64,000 nt of DNA, taken from Quercus robur (taxonomy: Eukaryota > Streptophyta > Magnoliopsida > Fagales > Fagaceae). The notes beneath the pieces are model-generated. The model saw nothing but the letters and a program-made list of their open reading frames with translations. It did not search any database and was not told the origin of the DNA. Position numbers and translations under genes: made by a program. The first letter of the stretch is position 1. Each line of letters begins with the position of its first letter. The stretch spans positions 1,302,001-1,366,000 of the forward strand of contig NC_065536.1 in assembly GCF_932294415.1 (NCBI RefSeq), given 5' to 3'. Positions 11,311-21,286 of this stretch are shown piece after piece.

Positions 11311-12376
11311 TGCAAAATCAAAAATTTCATCTCTCTATTTCTCTGTCACACCATCACAGCACACCAGCACTTCCATCTTCTCTCTCAACTCCAAACCTCG
11401 ACAGCCATTACCTGGCATCGTCACCAGAAATAAAGACACTATCAATCATTTCCAGTTCTGACGAGACCAACTTTTTTCTTGTTAGAAAACACCCAAAATC
11501 ATCTCTCCTTCTCATTGTTTCCAACCACAGACGCCAGAAATTTTCTCGCTGCTTCTAACACTTGACTTTGCAAGAAAGTTTTCTTCTCTTTCGTTTTATT
11601 TTCTGAATTTTTCTGTTTACATGTGTTTTGTTTTGTTTTTTTTTTTTTTTCCTTAAATTGACACATACATTCGTATGTAGAAAGGAAACTTGTATTGTTT
11701 GATAAAATGCTTTAAGTGAAGATGGATGCACTAATAATATAGTAAAAGGGTTTTTTTTTTTTTTTTTTTCCAAATAAATGTTCTTTTGGATTAGATTAAA
11801 AGTGGTTAGTATGATGTAGTTTTATTGGTAGAGAAATAAAGCTTCTTTCTTTGTTTATCAGTTGATTTCACATATTTGGTGGTTGTGCTTGATTTTCAGA
11901 TATTATGTATTGGTTAGACAGATTTGTTCTTTTTCAACTATGCATTTTGAAGATAATTTCTTTTAGAAGTGTTTAAGTTTGGAATATATATTGGCTTACT
12001 TGGAATTTTCAGAACTTGTTTCATTCCTTGTAATAATTTATTTCATGGTGCAGATATAGATGTGATGCCTTTGCTCTGTTGTTTTTGCTAAAGGAATTGA
12101 TTTTGAGAAATACTCTCTTCCTAAGAGTCTCCTCTAAGGTATTCAATCTATCATTTTGTCTTATTTTCCTAGTTTAAGTCTTTGGTTGAGTTATTATGGA
12201 AAATTATGATATTTTGATAATTGGTGTGTAGCCCAGTTGAATGTATGTGTTTATGGCTGAGGACCAGCGGGTGGCTGGCAGCAATTCTTTTTTTATGACT
12301 TTGTGGCTAACCTGATAAGCCATCATCAACAGTCACTGCATCACCTATAACCTCCATTAGGAGTCACCATTAAAAC
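11311..12376. other. No gene seen
   Basis: A pyrimidine-rich stretch with an 82-codon Ser-rich ORF (11310-11558) resembles a 5' UTR and leader region, but it leads into AT-rich sequence and T runs with no further coding signal. I see no domain on either strand. Confidence 0.4.
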
Positions 12377-12384
12377 ACCTAAAC

Positions 12385-13550
12385 CAAGGCTTTAAAAACC
12401 AGACTGAACCGGCCGATTCAACCGAGAACTGGACCTTAATCTGATCCGGTTATTAGTTAAAACTGGAAATGAAGGAAAAACTGGGCAAACAGTGCAAACC
12501 GCCAGTTCAACCGACATAACCAGAAACCGATGCGGTTAAACCGGTTTTAGCACTTCTTCATAAATACTTCAACTGTTGTGTTTTCTAACCCAAAAAGAAA
12601 AATTAAAAATTAAAAACAGAGATCTTGTTTCAAATTTAAGAAGAAAGGTTTTGATTTTGAAAATGCTCTCTCAAGAATGAAGTGGTGAAGCCTAAGACAC
12701 CCACAGTGACCCAAAAACATCAGATTTACTTTACTTACCTTTTGCTCTAAAGAAAAAAAAAATCAGATTTCCTATATTTGGGTTGAGGAAGAACTGAAGA
12801 AGCCCAAAGATAAGCAGGTTTGTAATGATCTGATGCTTCAGTTGGGGCTTTTTTTTGCTACTCTTGCCTCTTGCCCGTGCTCATTAAGAGAGAGAGAGAG
12901 AGTTTTGAAGGAAGAGATATGAAAAGCAAAAAGTGAGATGGGAAAATGTAAAAAGTATTGTTGAAACTTGAGATACATCAGGTCAAACTTGTGATCAATG
13001 CATGAGAACACTTCAACAACACTGGTGAAGTTTGAGATACATAAGGTCAAACTTAGTGTTGTTGAAACTTGAACCAAAAGTGTGGCAGTGGTTTGAATAG
13101 ATTTCAAAGTGTGTGGTAGTTGGGATATTAAGTATTAACGTGTAGAATGTATAGAGGGAAAAAAATATCAAGTGGGCAATGATATTACTATGCATTGGTG
13201 CACTTACTTTTTGTTATTTGAAAGGTTAAAAAATAACTAAAATATTTTGTACTGGGTTGTGGGTGCTTGTATATCAGTATATGTGTTTTTGTTTTTGTTG
13301 AATTGTGTTAAGTGGTGTCTAAAAGTTGGTAAGCTAAAGTTTAATGTTTACTATTATTTAATTTTTTAGTTAAAATGACCAGGTATAAAATTATTTATTT
13401 GTTTATTTTTATAATTATTAATTTTATAATTATTAATTAAATTATTTATGACGTCACCGGTTCGACCATCAGTTAGACCCCGGTTCGACTAGAAAATCGG
13501 TAATTAGTCCCTTTTTCGATTCTTTCACCATACCAGTTTTTAAAACCAAG
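12385..13550. mobile_element. Non-autonomous hAT-like element, family A
   Basis: The element is 1166 bp long and is flanked by exact 8-bp duplications acctaaac (12377-12384 and 13551-13558), the hAT superfamily mark. Its ends are CAAGGCTTTAAAAACC and, reading inward from the right, CTTGGTTTTAAAAACT. Both ends are rich in ccggtt/aaccgg words, and a gacgtca word lies near the right end (13450). It encodes no transposase. A GA microsatellite lies at about 12888-12902. A second family member, in opposite internal orientation, is at 42920-44077. Confidence 0.88.
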
Positions 13551-13831
13551 ACCTAAACTCACTAATTGAAGACAAATCAACCACTGTGTGACCTATTGCA
13601 CAAAAAGAAGGAAACCCAACAGCACGAAGATAGTGACTATAAAAGTAATTTGTAGTTTAGGTTTCATATTTTGGGACTGGTGCTTTTAAGTTTCAGATTT
13701 GCATTTCTAATTAATTGTTGCAGTGATAGTAACCTTTTCAGTAATTACTCTTAACTCTCTAATTGCAATGAAGGTGGAAAAAGAGACATTGATGAGCCTA
13801 AAAATCCATACAAGATATGGAAGAACTATGA

Positions 13832-13954
13832 TCATATAAAAGGTGTGGGAAATGCAAAAAGGTTGGGCACAATGTTAGGACATGTCCTGACGATGAGAGA
13901 AACAATGGAAAGAAAGAAAAAAAAGCAAAAGAAGTAACAGGTTATGTTGTTTAA
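13832..13954 (+). pseudogene. CCHC zinc-knuckle tail of a transposase-like protein
   Basis: An open stretch without its own ATG encodes CGKCKKVGHNVRTC, a CX2CX4HX4C zinc knuckle, followed by a Lys/Glu-rich tail and a TAA. This knuckle plus basic tail is typical of the C-terminus of MuDR-type (Mutator-like) transposases. It is also seen in other nucleic-acid-binding proteins. The sequence upstream that would match earlier coding is out of frame, so this is a remnant or an isolated exon. Confidence 0.5.
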
Positions 13955-14082
13955 GGGACTAACACTTAAATGTTTACATAGGTAGATTAATTGAGGATAT
14001 GAAGTATTGTTGGTTTGTATGTAGTAAGGAAAGAAAGTTCCAAGCTTCACACAAGGAAGATGACTGGGAGTTCTAAGTAGGG

Positions 14083-14220
14083 GAGAGCTTTTTTGTTAGT
14101 GACGAGCATGGCAATTTGGTCCATCCCAAAGTGAAGAGAAGGACACCGAAACATGGACTTGTTAGTCAGCCTCTTTACAAGACTTTTAGAAGCATGGCAG
14201 CCCCACCAAGCACACAATGA
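14083..14220 (+). pseudogene. Open exon-like stretch, unidentified
   Basis: There are 45 codons open to a TGA, with protein-like content (SDEHGNLVHPKVKRRTPKHG then an Arg/Ser/Pro tail) and no in-frame ATG near its start. It lies about 130 bp after the zinc-knuckle tail and may belong to the same decayed protein. I do not recognise the family. Confidence 0.25.
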
Positions 14221-14300
14221 TCAAGGAAGCATGACATAGACAAACTTTATAGTCTTCAAACAAAACCAAGTGTATAATTTTTGTTTACATTTTGCACAAC

Positions 14301-15736
14301 CATTAATGAACAAGGATGTTAAACCTTAGATAATTTGGTAAATATATTGATGGTTACACCAAAACATTAGAGGTGATATTATGGAATGAAATTATGCAAG
14401 TTGTTTTTTTGTTTATGGAATTGTTATTATATTTGTGGAAGCTCACTTCCTGGAATAAGCATCTTTGCTATGGTTACATTGTAATTTGGCACGAAACTAC
14501 TTGGAAATTTTTTTGAGTTTATTAGTTTATAGTAGACCTTGATAGCAATGTGTTGCATTAATGATATAATGGTTGTGTAGAAATCATGAATGATGACTGA
14601 GTACAATGTCAAATATGTGGCTCAAGTTAGTGGCTTAAGTTAACGGCTTTTCAATCACACGTATAAGCTTTAATCTTTGTAGGAGATCCTAATTGGATCC
14701 CACTTTGCTTCTGCTACATACGATTATGATGAAAATGCTACCGTTGTCTCAGCAATTGGAATACTCGTATAAATCAATATTATAATTCCTCCAAAAAGTA
14801 CAATGTGAGATTTTAGGAACAAAGTGCCATGTTTATTTATTTATTTATTTTAATCTTTCAAAACAATCAATCCTTTAGATAGATGACAAAGTACATTACA
14901 AATCATAACAATAACATTAAAATGGCGATACATTTGATCCAAATTAGCTAAATTTTGGCAAAATCTTTTTCTGCTTCACTCTAGCCCCATTGCACCAAAT
15001 CATAGGAGTCACAATAATTACAAATGCAATCCACTATAACAACAATGCAATCCTCAACTTTTTCTCCTCCTTGTGGTGTACAACTAACTTATCTTGATCA
15101 ACTTTATCTTTATCAATCTTTTGCATGCATTCTTGTAGTTAGCATATTATCTTGTTTAAACCAACAAAGAATGCCCTCCTTAATTCAGACCTCCAACTCT
15201 CTTCCTAGTGAAGCTTGGGACTTTCTTTCCCTACAACCAACAAACCAACAAGTAACACATTATAATCAACAAAACCTAAAAAATTGAACTCAAATAACTA
15301 TTTAACTATGTAACTAATCATCAAGACCATCGCTCTAGTTTAAAAAAGATAAACAGATATTTCTATAGTACCAAGAACTTACCAAAACTCAAAACCCAAG
15401 TAATGCCTAGGCAATACAAATTTTCATTCCTATAGCACATGTTATTTATCTTATGGGGCTCAAATAATAAGAGACCACATCACCTCAATTCTCTAACTAT
15501 TCAATGGGGTAGAATTAAAACTATCCAAGGAAACATAACAGCAGTTCTCTAACATGGTTCAAAGAAACATAAAAATATAATCTATAAGATATATACTAAT
15601 CAAACATCGCCATCATATTAACAAAATTATAATGTAGACTAAACATAATAGTAGCACCTACAGGTTGTGATATACTCTACAATAAAAAGGATATAGCCCA
15701 ACATAGAATCAACTTATGTCCGTAGCCAACAGTCTA
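14301..15736. other. No gene seen
   Basis: AT-rich intergenic sequence. The only ORF above 80 codons (15024-15287) is Gln/Ser/Leu-rich with no domain. Confidence 0.4.
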
Positions 15737-16203
15737 AGGGCCCGTTTAGTACATGTGTTTAAAAATTGAAAATTGTTGTTTGAAAACATTTGTGAAAATA
15801 CGTGTGGGTGAAAAAGTATGTGAAAATACGTATAATCTATATATATCTAAAAGCTGAAGCGTAGCATTTATTGTTGCTACGCTCCAGTTAAGCCACATCA
15901 GCGTCCACCTCATTATCATTTTCTTTCCAATTTTCCTATAATTGTTTTTAACATTTACTTTTTATTTTATTTTAATATTTACACTTTTTCCAACATTTCT
16001 CCACCCTTACCTTTTCATCTCCCCACTACCCTCTACATAAATATTCTTCTTCTTCTTTTCATCTCCCCACTACCCTCTACATAAATATTATTCTTCTTCT
16101 TTCTTTTCATCTTCCTTTAGTTTGTCTCTTCTCATTCACACTCTTTACTATAAATTTGTAATTATCTATTCCATTCTATGCATGGTTTTCTTTCACAAAA
16201 AAA

Positions 16204-16553
16204 AGGTTCTCTCTCTCTCTCTCTCTCTCTCAATTTTTCGATGAATGTTTTATACATTCTTCTATTTATGCCAAATTACTAATCTTTGGGAATCCTCTTT
16301 CTTTTTTTTTTTTTTTCTACACTAGAATCATTATGCTCATTTTCTCACTTAATTTAATCGGGTAGTTTGCCGGAAATCAAAAAAAGGTTCTCTCTCTCTT
16401 TCTCTCTCAATTTTTCGATGAATTTTTTATACATTCTTCTATTTATGCCAAATTACTAATCTTTGGGAATTTTTTTTTTTTATTTTATAAATTTTTTCTA
16501 CACTGGAATCATTATGCTCATTTTCTCACTTAATTTAATCGGGTAGTTTGCAA
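16204..16553. repeat. 181-bp tandem duplication inside the Helitron
   Basis: Two copies start at 16204 and 16385, each reading aggttctctctct, caatttttcgatgaat, atgccaaattactaatcttt and taatttaatcgggtagtttg. The second copy runs straight into the captured exon. The copies differ mainly in T-run lengths. Confidence 0.8.
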
Positions 16554-16554
16554 G

Positions 16555-16707
16555 AATTCAAGTAAAACTAGACAATAAGGAATTTTACGGCATTGGAGAA
16601 CACCTATACAACATATACCAGCCAAAAGTTGAAAGTCAGCAAATTAGTGGAGCTATGATTAAGCTTCAAATGGGATTGATGGTATTGCCAATGTTCTTTA
16701 ATTAGCA
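16555..16707 (+). pseudogene. Captured neprosin-like (DUF239) exon fragment
   Basis: After an AG acceptor-like site at 16553-16554 an open frame reads VKLDNKEFYGIGEHLYNIYQ and, a little later, SGAMIKLQMG, closing with a TAG near 16707. This resembles the start of the neprosin (DUF239) domain. Plant proteins of that family have a Tyr-Gly motif, an N-x-(W/Y)-x-P-x-V segment, then a Ser/Gln-rich stretch leading to the catalytic region. Neprosins are secreted prolyl endopeptidases. Only one exon-sized piece is present, with neither signal peptide nor catalytic glutamates, so it cannot be functional alone. The call rests on remembered family pattern. Confidence 0.45.
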
Positions 16708-17346
16708 TCCTTATTTCTATTTCTCTATATATGTTTCCTAGAATTAGTAGTAGTCTCATTTTTATTTTCTCTATTATATTCTAGGTAAACCAAGAGTTCT
16801 TTAAAATTCCACATTGGTTAATGCCATTTAGATTTTTTTTTTTAAAAAAATTTCTCTTTAATTGTTAAATGTTACCCTTTTTCTGTTCTTTCTTATAACT
16901 CTAATTAATGTTGATGGTTTTTTTTTTTTTTTTTGGTTAGTTAAGGTTGATGGTGTATTCTTACAGAGAAAAGAAAAAATTGAATTCTGTATAAACCTGT
17001 ACCTAAAGGGGATAGGAGCCTTTGTTTATTTGATTAGAGACAATATATTAAAGGGTCATATCCATTGGCCATTGCATTGCATTTCTTAGAGGTTAAAAGA
17101 TAAAGCTTGTCATTATAGAAAAACATTTTGGGTGGGGATAAGGGCGTCATTTTGTTTTCTCTAAGAGTAACAAAAGATCCTATTATAAAGGAAGCCCACA
17201 ATCATATCACATGCTTATTACACTAACCATGAGCACAACCCATTATTCTCTCTCACCATGTTTCTACTACATTTGCATTTAGCAACCTAAGATTGGAATT
17301 TATTCCCAATAGAAGACTTGTAGAATCATTCAGTTTTTATAGGAAA

Positions 17347-17380
17347 CTAGCCGCAGACTCGTGCGATGCGTGAGAATATA
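17347..17380 (-). mobile_element. Inner Helitron 3' terminus
   Basis: On the minus strand the sequence reads cacgcatcgcacgagtctgc then GGCTAG and T, i.e. a GC-rich imperfect hairpin followed by a CTAG end. This mirrors the termini at 19987 and 34753. A matching 5' end was not found to the right, so it is a truncated or diverged second Helitron nested in copy 1. Confidence 0.5.
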
Positions 17381-18631
17381 AATATTATGCAATGAAGTGT
17401 AATATATAAAAAGTAACAATTACTTCAAGAATTGTCTTTTTTTCAAAAAAAAAAAAAGATTTTTACACTTATTTTTTTTAATATTTTTATCTCTACAAAT
17501 ATATCATTTAATTTTTATTTTTTTTGGTGTATATCACCAATATATTTTAAGGTTAACCATATTCTTCTAACTTTGTTGTAGTGTGTTACATTTGCTTAAT
17601 ATACAACTCATCTCTTAAGGAATAAGGAAATTATCATAATAAAAAAAATTATCACAAAATTACAATGTTAACTTAACCAAAATTAAAATAAACTAAAGAA
17701 ATAAAAAATAGATTTTATAATAATTTATTAGTCAAAAAATTGGTAGGCATATTCAAATTCCTATTTCCAAAAACAACTAAGTATTAATCCAAACCAAAAT
17801 TCAATCAAAATTATAAAAGGGAAAGAAAAAACTTTCTGATGGGAAATTAAAAAAGCACAATCCTAAAACACATATTAAAAAAAAAAAAACCATCAATCTT
17901 AATTTGAGTTATAAGAAAGAACAAAAGTCTTTTATGTGCAATTGTTCTCTTTATTGGTATTTATTGTTATATATTTTATTTTTACTTTTTTTTTTCTCAT
18001 CTTATGTTATTCAACATTTAAATTCAGTCACATCTTCTACGTCATTAAATTATTTATATTTTCTCTCTTTTTTTATTTTTAATAATTAAACATGGAATAT
18101 TTTATTTAAATTAAAATCAATAAAATTTTCCTTAAAAAATTGTACTCTTTTTATTTTATTTTATTTTTACATTTACACTTTGTCCAAGCTTTTTCCTTAC
18201 CTTTATCTTTTCATCTCCCCACTACCTTCTACCTTAATATCACTATTCATCTCCCCACATCTTCCATATCATTAAATTATTTATATTTTTCTCTACTTTT
18301 TATTTAAAAAAAAATTAAAATTTTAAAATTTTACTTACATTCAATAAATAAAAGTGTCCTCATAAAGTGCAGTAATACTAGGGACACACTTATTCTCAAA
18401 CCCAATACATCAAAGAAAAAATATAATACAAAACAAATGCCAATTGGGAAACACTAAATTATAAAAATAAAAAAAAATTGTGGATATCAAACCAAATATA
18501 ATATAAAGAAACTAATAGTTATAGATATACTAACTTAAGGGTAGCAAAATTAAATGAAAAAAAAAAAACTACAATGCATATTTAATGCAATAAAATCATC
18601 ATCAAATTTTGGAAAACAGTAGCTTGCCTAT

Positions 18632-18665
<34 letters not shown>

Positions 18666-19029
18666 TAAAGAAAAAAAAATGAAATGTCAATTAGTAACTA
18701 TTAATTGGAAAACAAGGAGGTTGTAAGAAGTAAAAATAAAAAAATAAATATGACCCGTATGGAGCTTCAGTGATCAAATTCTTTACAGTGCAATAAAATC
18801 AACTGTTACATTCACATAAAAAATTGAATCAATAATCAATAATTATAGACAATCATAGCAATATATTTAAACTTAAAACTAATCAAACTCTATTTCATAA
18901 CTAAAAGGAGATGATTCTCAAAAAAAAAAAAAAAAAAAAAAAGGAGATATCCTCATGTAATAATAGAAATTACATAAGAAATAAAGTTAGAAAATTTTAA
19001 AATCCCTTTTTTGACATTTCATTTAACTT

Positions 19030-19075
<46 letters not shown>

Positions 19076-20038
19076 CTTCATACACAATTACATTTAAAAA
19101 TCTAATAAAAAGTGCTACATCTCTTTTAACACCTTTGTTATGAAAATCATTAGCCAGTAAATATATAGTAATAGTAAAAAACGTTATAAATGAAATTATG
19201 AAAAAAAGTGATAAAACTAATTAGCTACTATCATTATGAAGTAGTAGTCTATAATTTTACACATCTAAAGAAGTGGAATATATAGAGTTTACTTAAGGTA
19301 TATGTAAAGATTCACATTAAAAAAAAGATATGTAAAGGTTAAAAAAATGTATATTCTATAAATAAATAAAAAGGTATATGTAAGGTTTTTATTAACTTAA
19401 AAGAAATTGAAAAATCAATTATTAATAACAACAACAACAACAATACTAATATAGGGGTAATTACATTCCCCTTCCTTGATGTTTGAAGAAATGACACTCT
19501 ACCCCAAACTTGAAAGAAAAAAATATTTTCACCCTTTACATTTGTTTCACCAAACTTTGTTAAATTAATATTAAAATATTGTGGACTAACTTGCCTGTGC
19601 TTAAGGTAGGTTCCAAAATTATCCTTAATTTTAAAATTTAATTCTCTTATTTTAAAATTTTAAATTAAAGTGTATTTCAAAATATTAAGTAATGTCTTTT
19701 GCTTTTTTTTTTTTTTTTTCCCTTTTCTTTTCCCAATGAGTTATGGAGAGATTTGTCATTTCAAATGTTTTGGTATTTTATAAATTTGTATTTTAATTCT
19801 AAAGTTATGAGTAATGTCTTTACTAACTATGGTTAAAAATTTGTAAACAAATTCTTAAATAAATTTATAATATTTTGTTATTAATATAAACAAAATGGGA
19901 GAGTGTTATTACTTATTACCCCAAATATATTTAATAAGATTAACCTAAAAAAAAATTATCTCGCGCAATGCGCGGGTTTGTGACTAGTGTTGTTTAAAAA
20001 CTGAAAATAGTTGTTTGAAAACACAAACCAAACACCCT

Positions 20039-20429
20039 CTTAAAATGCATAACAATAAGTTTTTTACTCAACTCAATTATTGGGGCAATTTATCAAGCAT
20101 GTTATATGCATGATTTAACGAGAGAATGAACAAAAAAGCAAGGGAGGTTGGTCTTGGCCAACAAATTACACACAATCAAAGCATCGTAAAATGGACCAAA
20201 TTCCTCCTTACTTATAGCTAAGGCAATATGAACTATATTCAACTAACAACGTACACTGCTAGCAATATATTATCTTAGTTCAATTTGGCAACCAACATGA
20301 GCATTAGTTGCAAGGAACCATCAATATTAATTTAAGCAGTGCAATCCCATTTAATTTTATAGATATTGATAATAAAATTGGATACAAACTAAAACAAGGA
20401 ATTATAGTTAATAAACCCCAAACTCACAA
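20039..20429. other. No gene seen
   Basis: AT-rich sequence between the MITE and the NLR promoter segment, with no coding signal or clear repeat boundary. Confidence 0.4.
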
Positions 20430-20612
20430 CTGTGGAGGTTTGCAAAAAGGGTAATGCTTATTGTTAATGGCGGGGTTTTGAAATTTTTAGGGGCATTTTT
20501 GTCTTCTTGTTTTAAGTGACCTGAGAATGCTGGGCTGTCATTTTAACATGTGTCAATTTATTATTGGACTTAGGGAGATCCAGAAACAGCATATACTTTC
20601 TCCAATTATAGA
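20430..20612 (+). promoter_or_regulatory. NLR upstream segment, shared as an inverted copy
   Basis: This is the reverse-complement partner of 11117-11310. It lies immediately upstream of the GA-rich region taken as the NLR 5' UTR, so the proximal promoter appears to be made of, or next to, a repeat. No convincing TATA box stands out; 'gcatatactttc' at about 20590 is the best AT candidate. Confidence 0.45.
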
Positions 20613-20752
20613 GTAAACGCAAGTCAAGATCGAAAGTAAAGTCTTCTCTGCGGTCCAGCAGTCCGCCACTTCCTTGACGCAACACACACTTCGCTTCAGA
20701 GAGAGACAAAGAGAGGCGGAGGCGGAAGAGAGAGAGAAACAAAAGCTCGGAG

Positions 20753-20790
20753 ATGATAGAGATCGTAGATCGACTATGAGGGGACTGTGA
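20753..20790 (+). promoter_or_regulatory. Two overlapping short uORFs in the NLR leader
   Basis: ATG at 20753 opens an 8-codon frame ending TGA at 20777-20779. A second ATG at 20776 overlaps that stop (ATGA arrangement) and closes after 4 codons at 20788-20790. Both lie in the inferred 5' UTR exon, before the intron. If transcription starts upstream of 20750 they could lower translation of the receptor, a control seen in other plant NLR genes. Confidence 0.4.
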
Positions 20791-20837
20791 TAGAGGTACT
20801 GAGACTAGCAGTAGTACTGGATAGCGTTCCCAATCTT

Positions 20838-21273
20838 GTAAGTTGCTTTTTTTTTTTTTTCTCTTCCCATCCTTTTTTCCCTTCTCTCTTTTACTCTATG
20901 CTATATATTTTCATAAAGAATGTCATTCTTTCTCTAACCATTCATATTATAGTACTCAAAGCACATAACTTGAATCGGAACTATTTGGCTAGAATATTTG
21001 TATCTCAACAATCATTCAAGTAACCTCTATTACAATTAAGGAAAGTTTTACAAAATAGGTAATGTTAAGCATCAAAGTAATATATAAGGTAGATAAAGTA
21101 GATAAAATAGAAAAGCCTCTACTGATTATCAAAAAAAAAAAAAGCCTCTACTATCCAGAGCAACCCTTTGTCAACCCTTTTCGTATCGTTTCGTTTTTTT
21201 TTTTTTTTTTTTTCCACCTTTTCTCCTTTTAGCTGATTTTTTTTTTCGTTAAATGTTGTTTATTTTTTCATAG
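20838..21273 (+). other. Inferred 5' UTR intron of the NLR gene
   Basis: The donor is CTT|GTAAGTTG at 20838 and the acceptor TTTTTTCATAG| at 21271-21273, preceded by long T runs. The acceptor lies 13 bases before the ATG. The upstream exon is GA-rich, like a plant 5' UTR. Transcript data are needed to confirm it. Confidence 0.5.
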
Positions 21274-21286
21274 ACAACCAATAGTG

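Larger units (their letters stand above)
15836..19987 (+). mobile_element. Non-autonomous Helitron, copy 1
   Basis: The 4152-bp element starts TCTATATATATCTAAAAGC after an A. It ends with a CGCGC-AAT-GCGCG hairpin (19962-19974), nine more bases, then CTAG before a T. Insertion between A and T without duplication, a TC start, and a CTRR end preceded by a short GC hairpin are the defining Helitron marks. No Rep/helicase coding is present, so it would need an autonomous partner. It contains an internal 181-bp tandem duplication (16204-16553), a captured neprosin-like exon, GT and GA microsatellites (about 19040-19072 and 18636-18661), and an inner Helitron 3' end on the minus strand at 17347. 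Confidence 0.88.
15737..20038. mobile_element. MITE split by the Helitron
   Basis: The left arm (15737-15835) begins AGGGCCCGTTTAGTAC and contains 'ttgttgtttgaaaaca'. The right arm (19988-20038) contains 'atagttgtttgaaaacacaa' and ends CCAAACACCCT, the inverted counterpart. Joining the arms across the Helitron gives about 150 bp of a GGGCCCGTTTGG-type MITE, a class common in plants. The TSD is unclear, so hAT or PIF/Harbinger cannot be decided. The Helitron is the younger insertion. Confidence 0.6.

Noticed and set aside
21284..21286. GTG as the NLR start codon
   Set aside because: Plant nuclear genes start at ATG; 21287 is the first ATG in frame.
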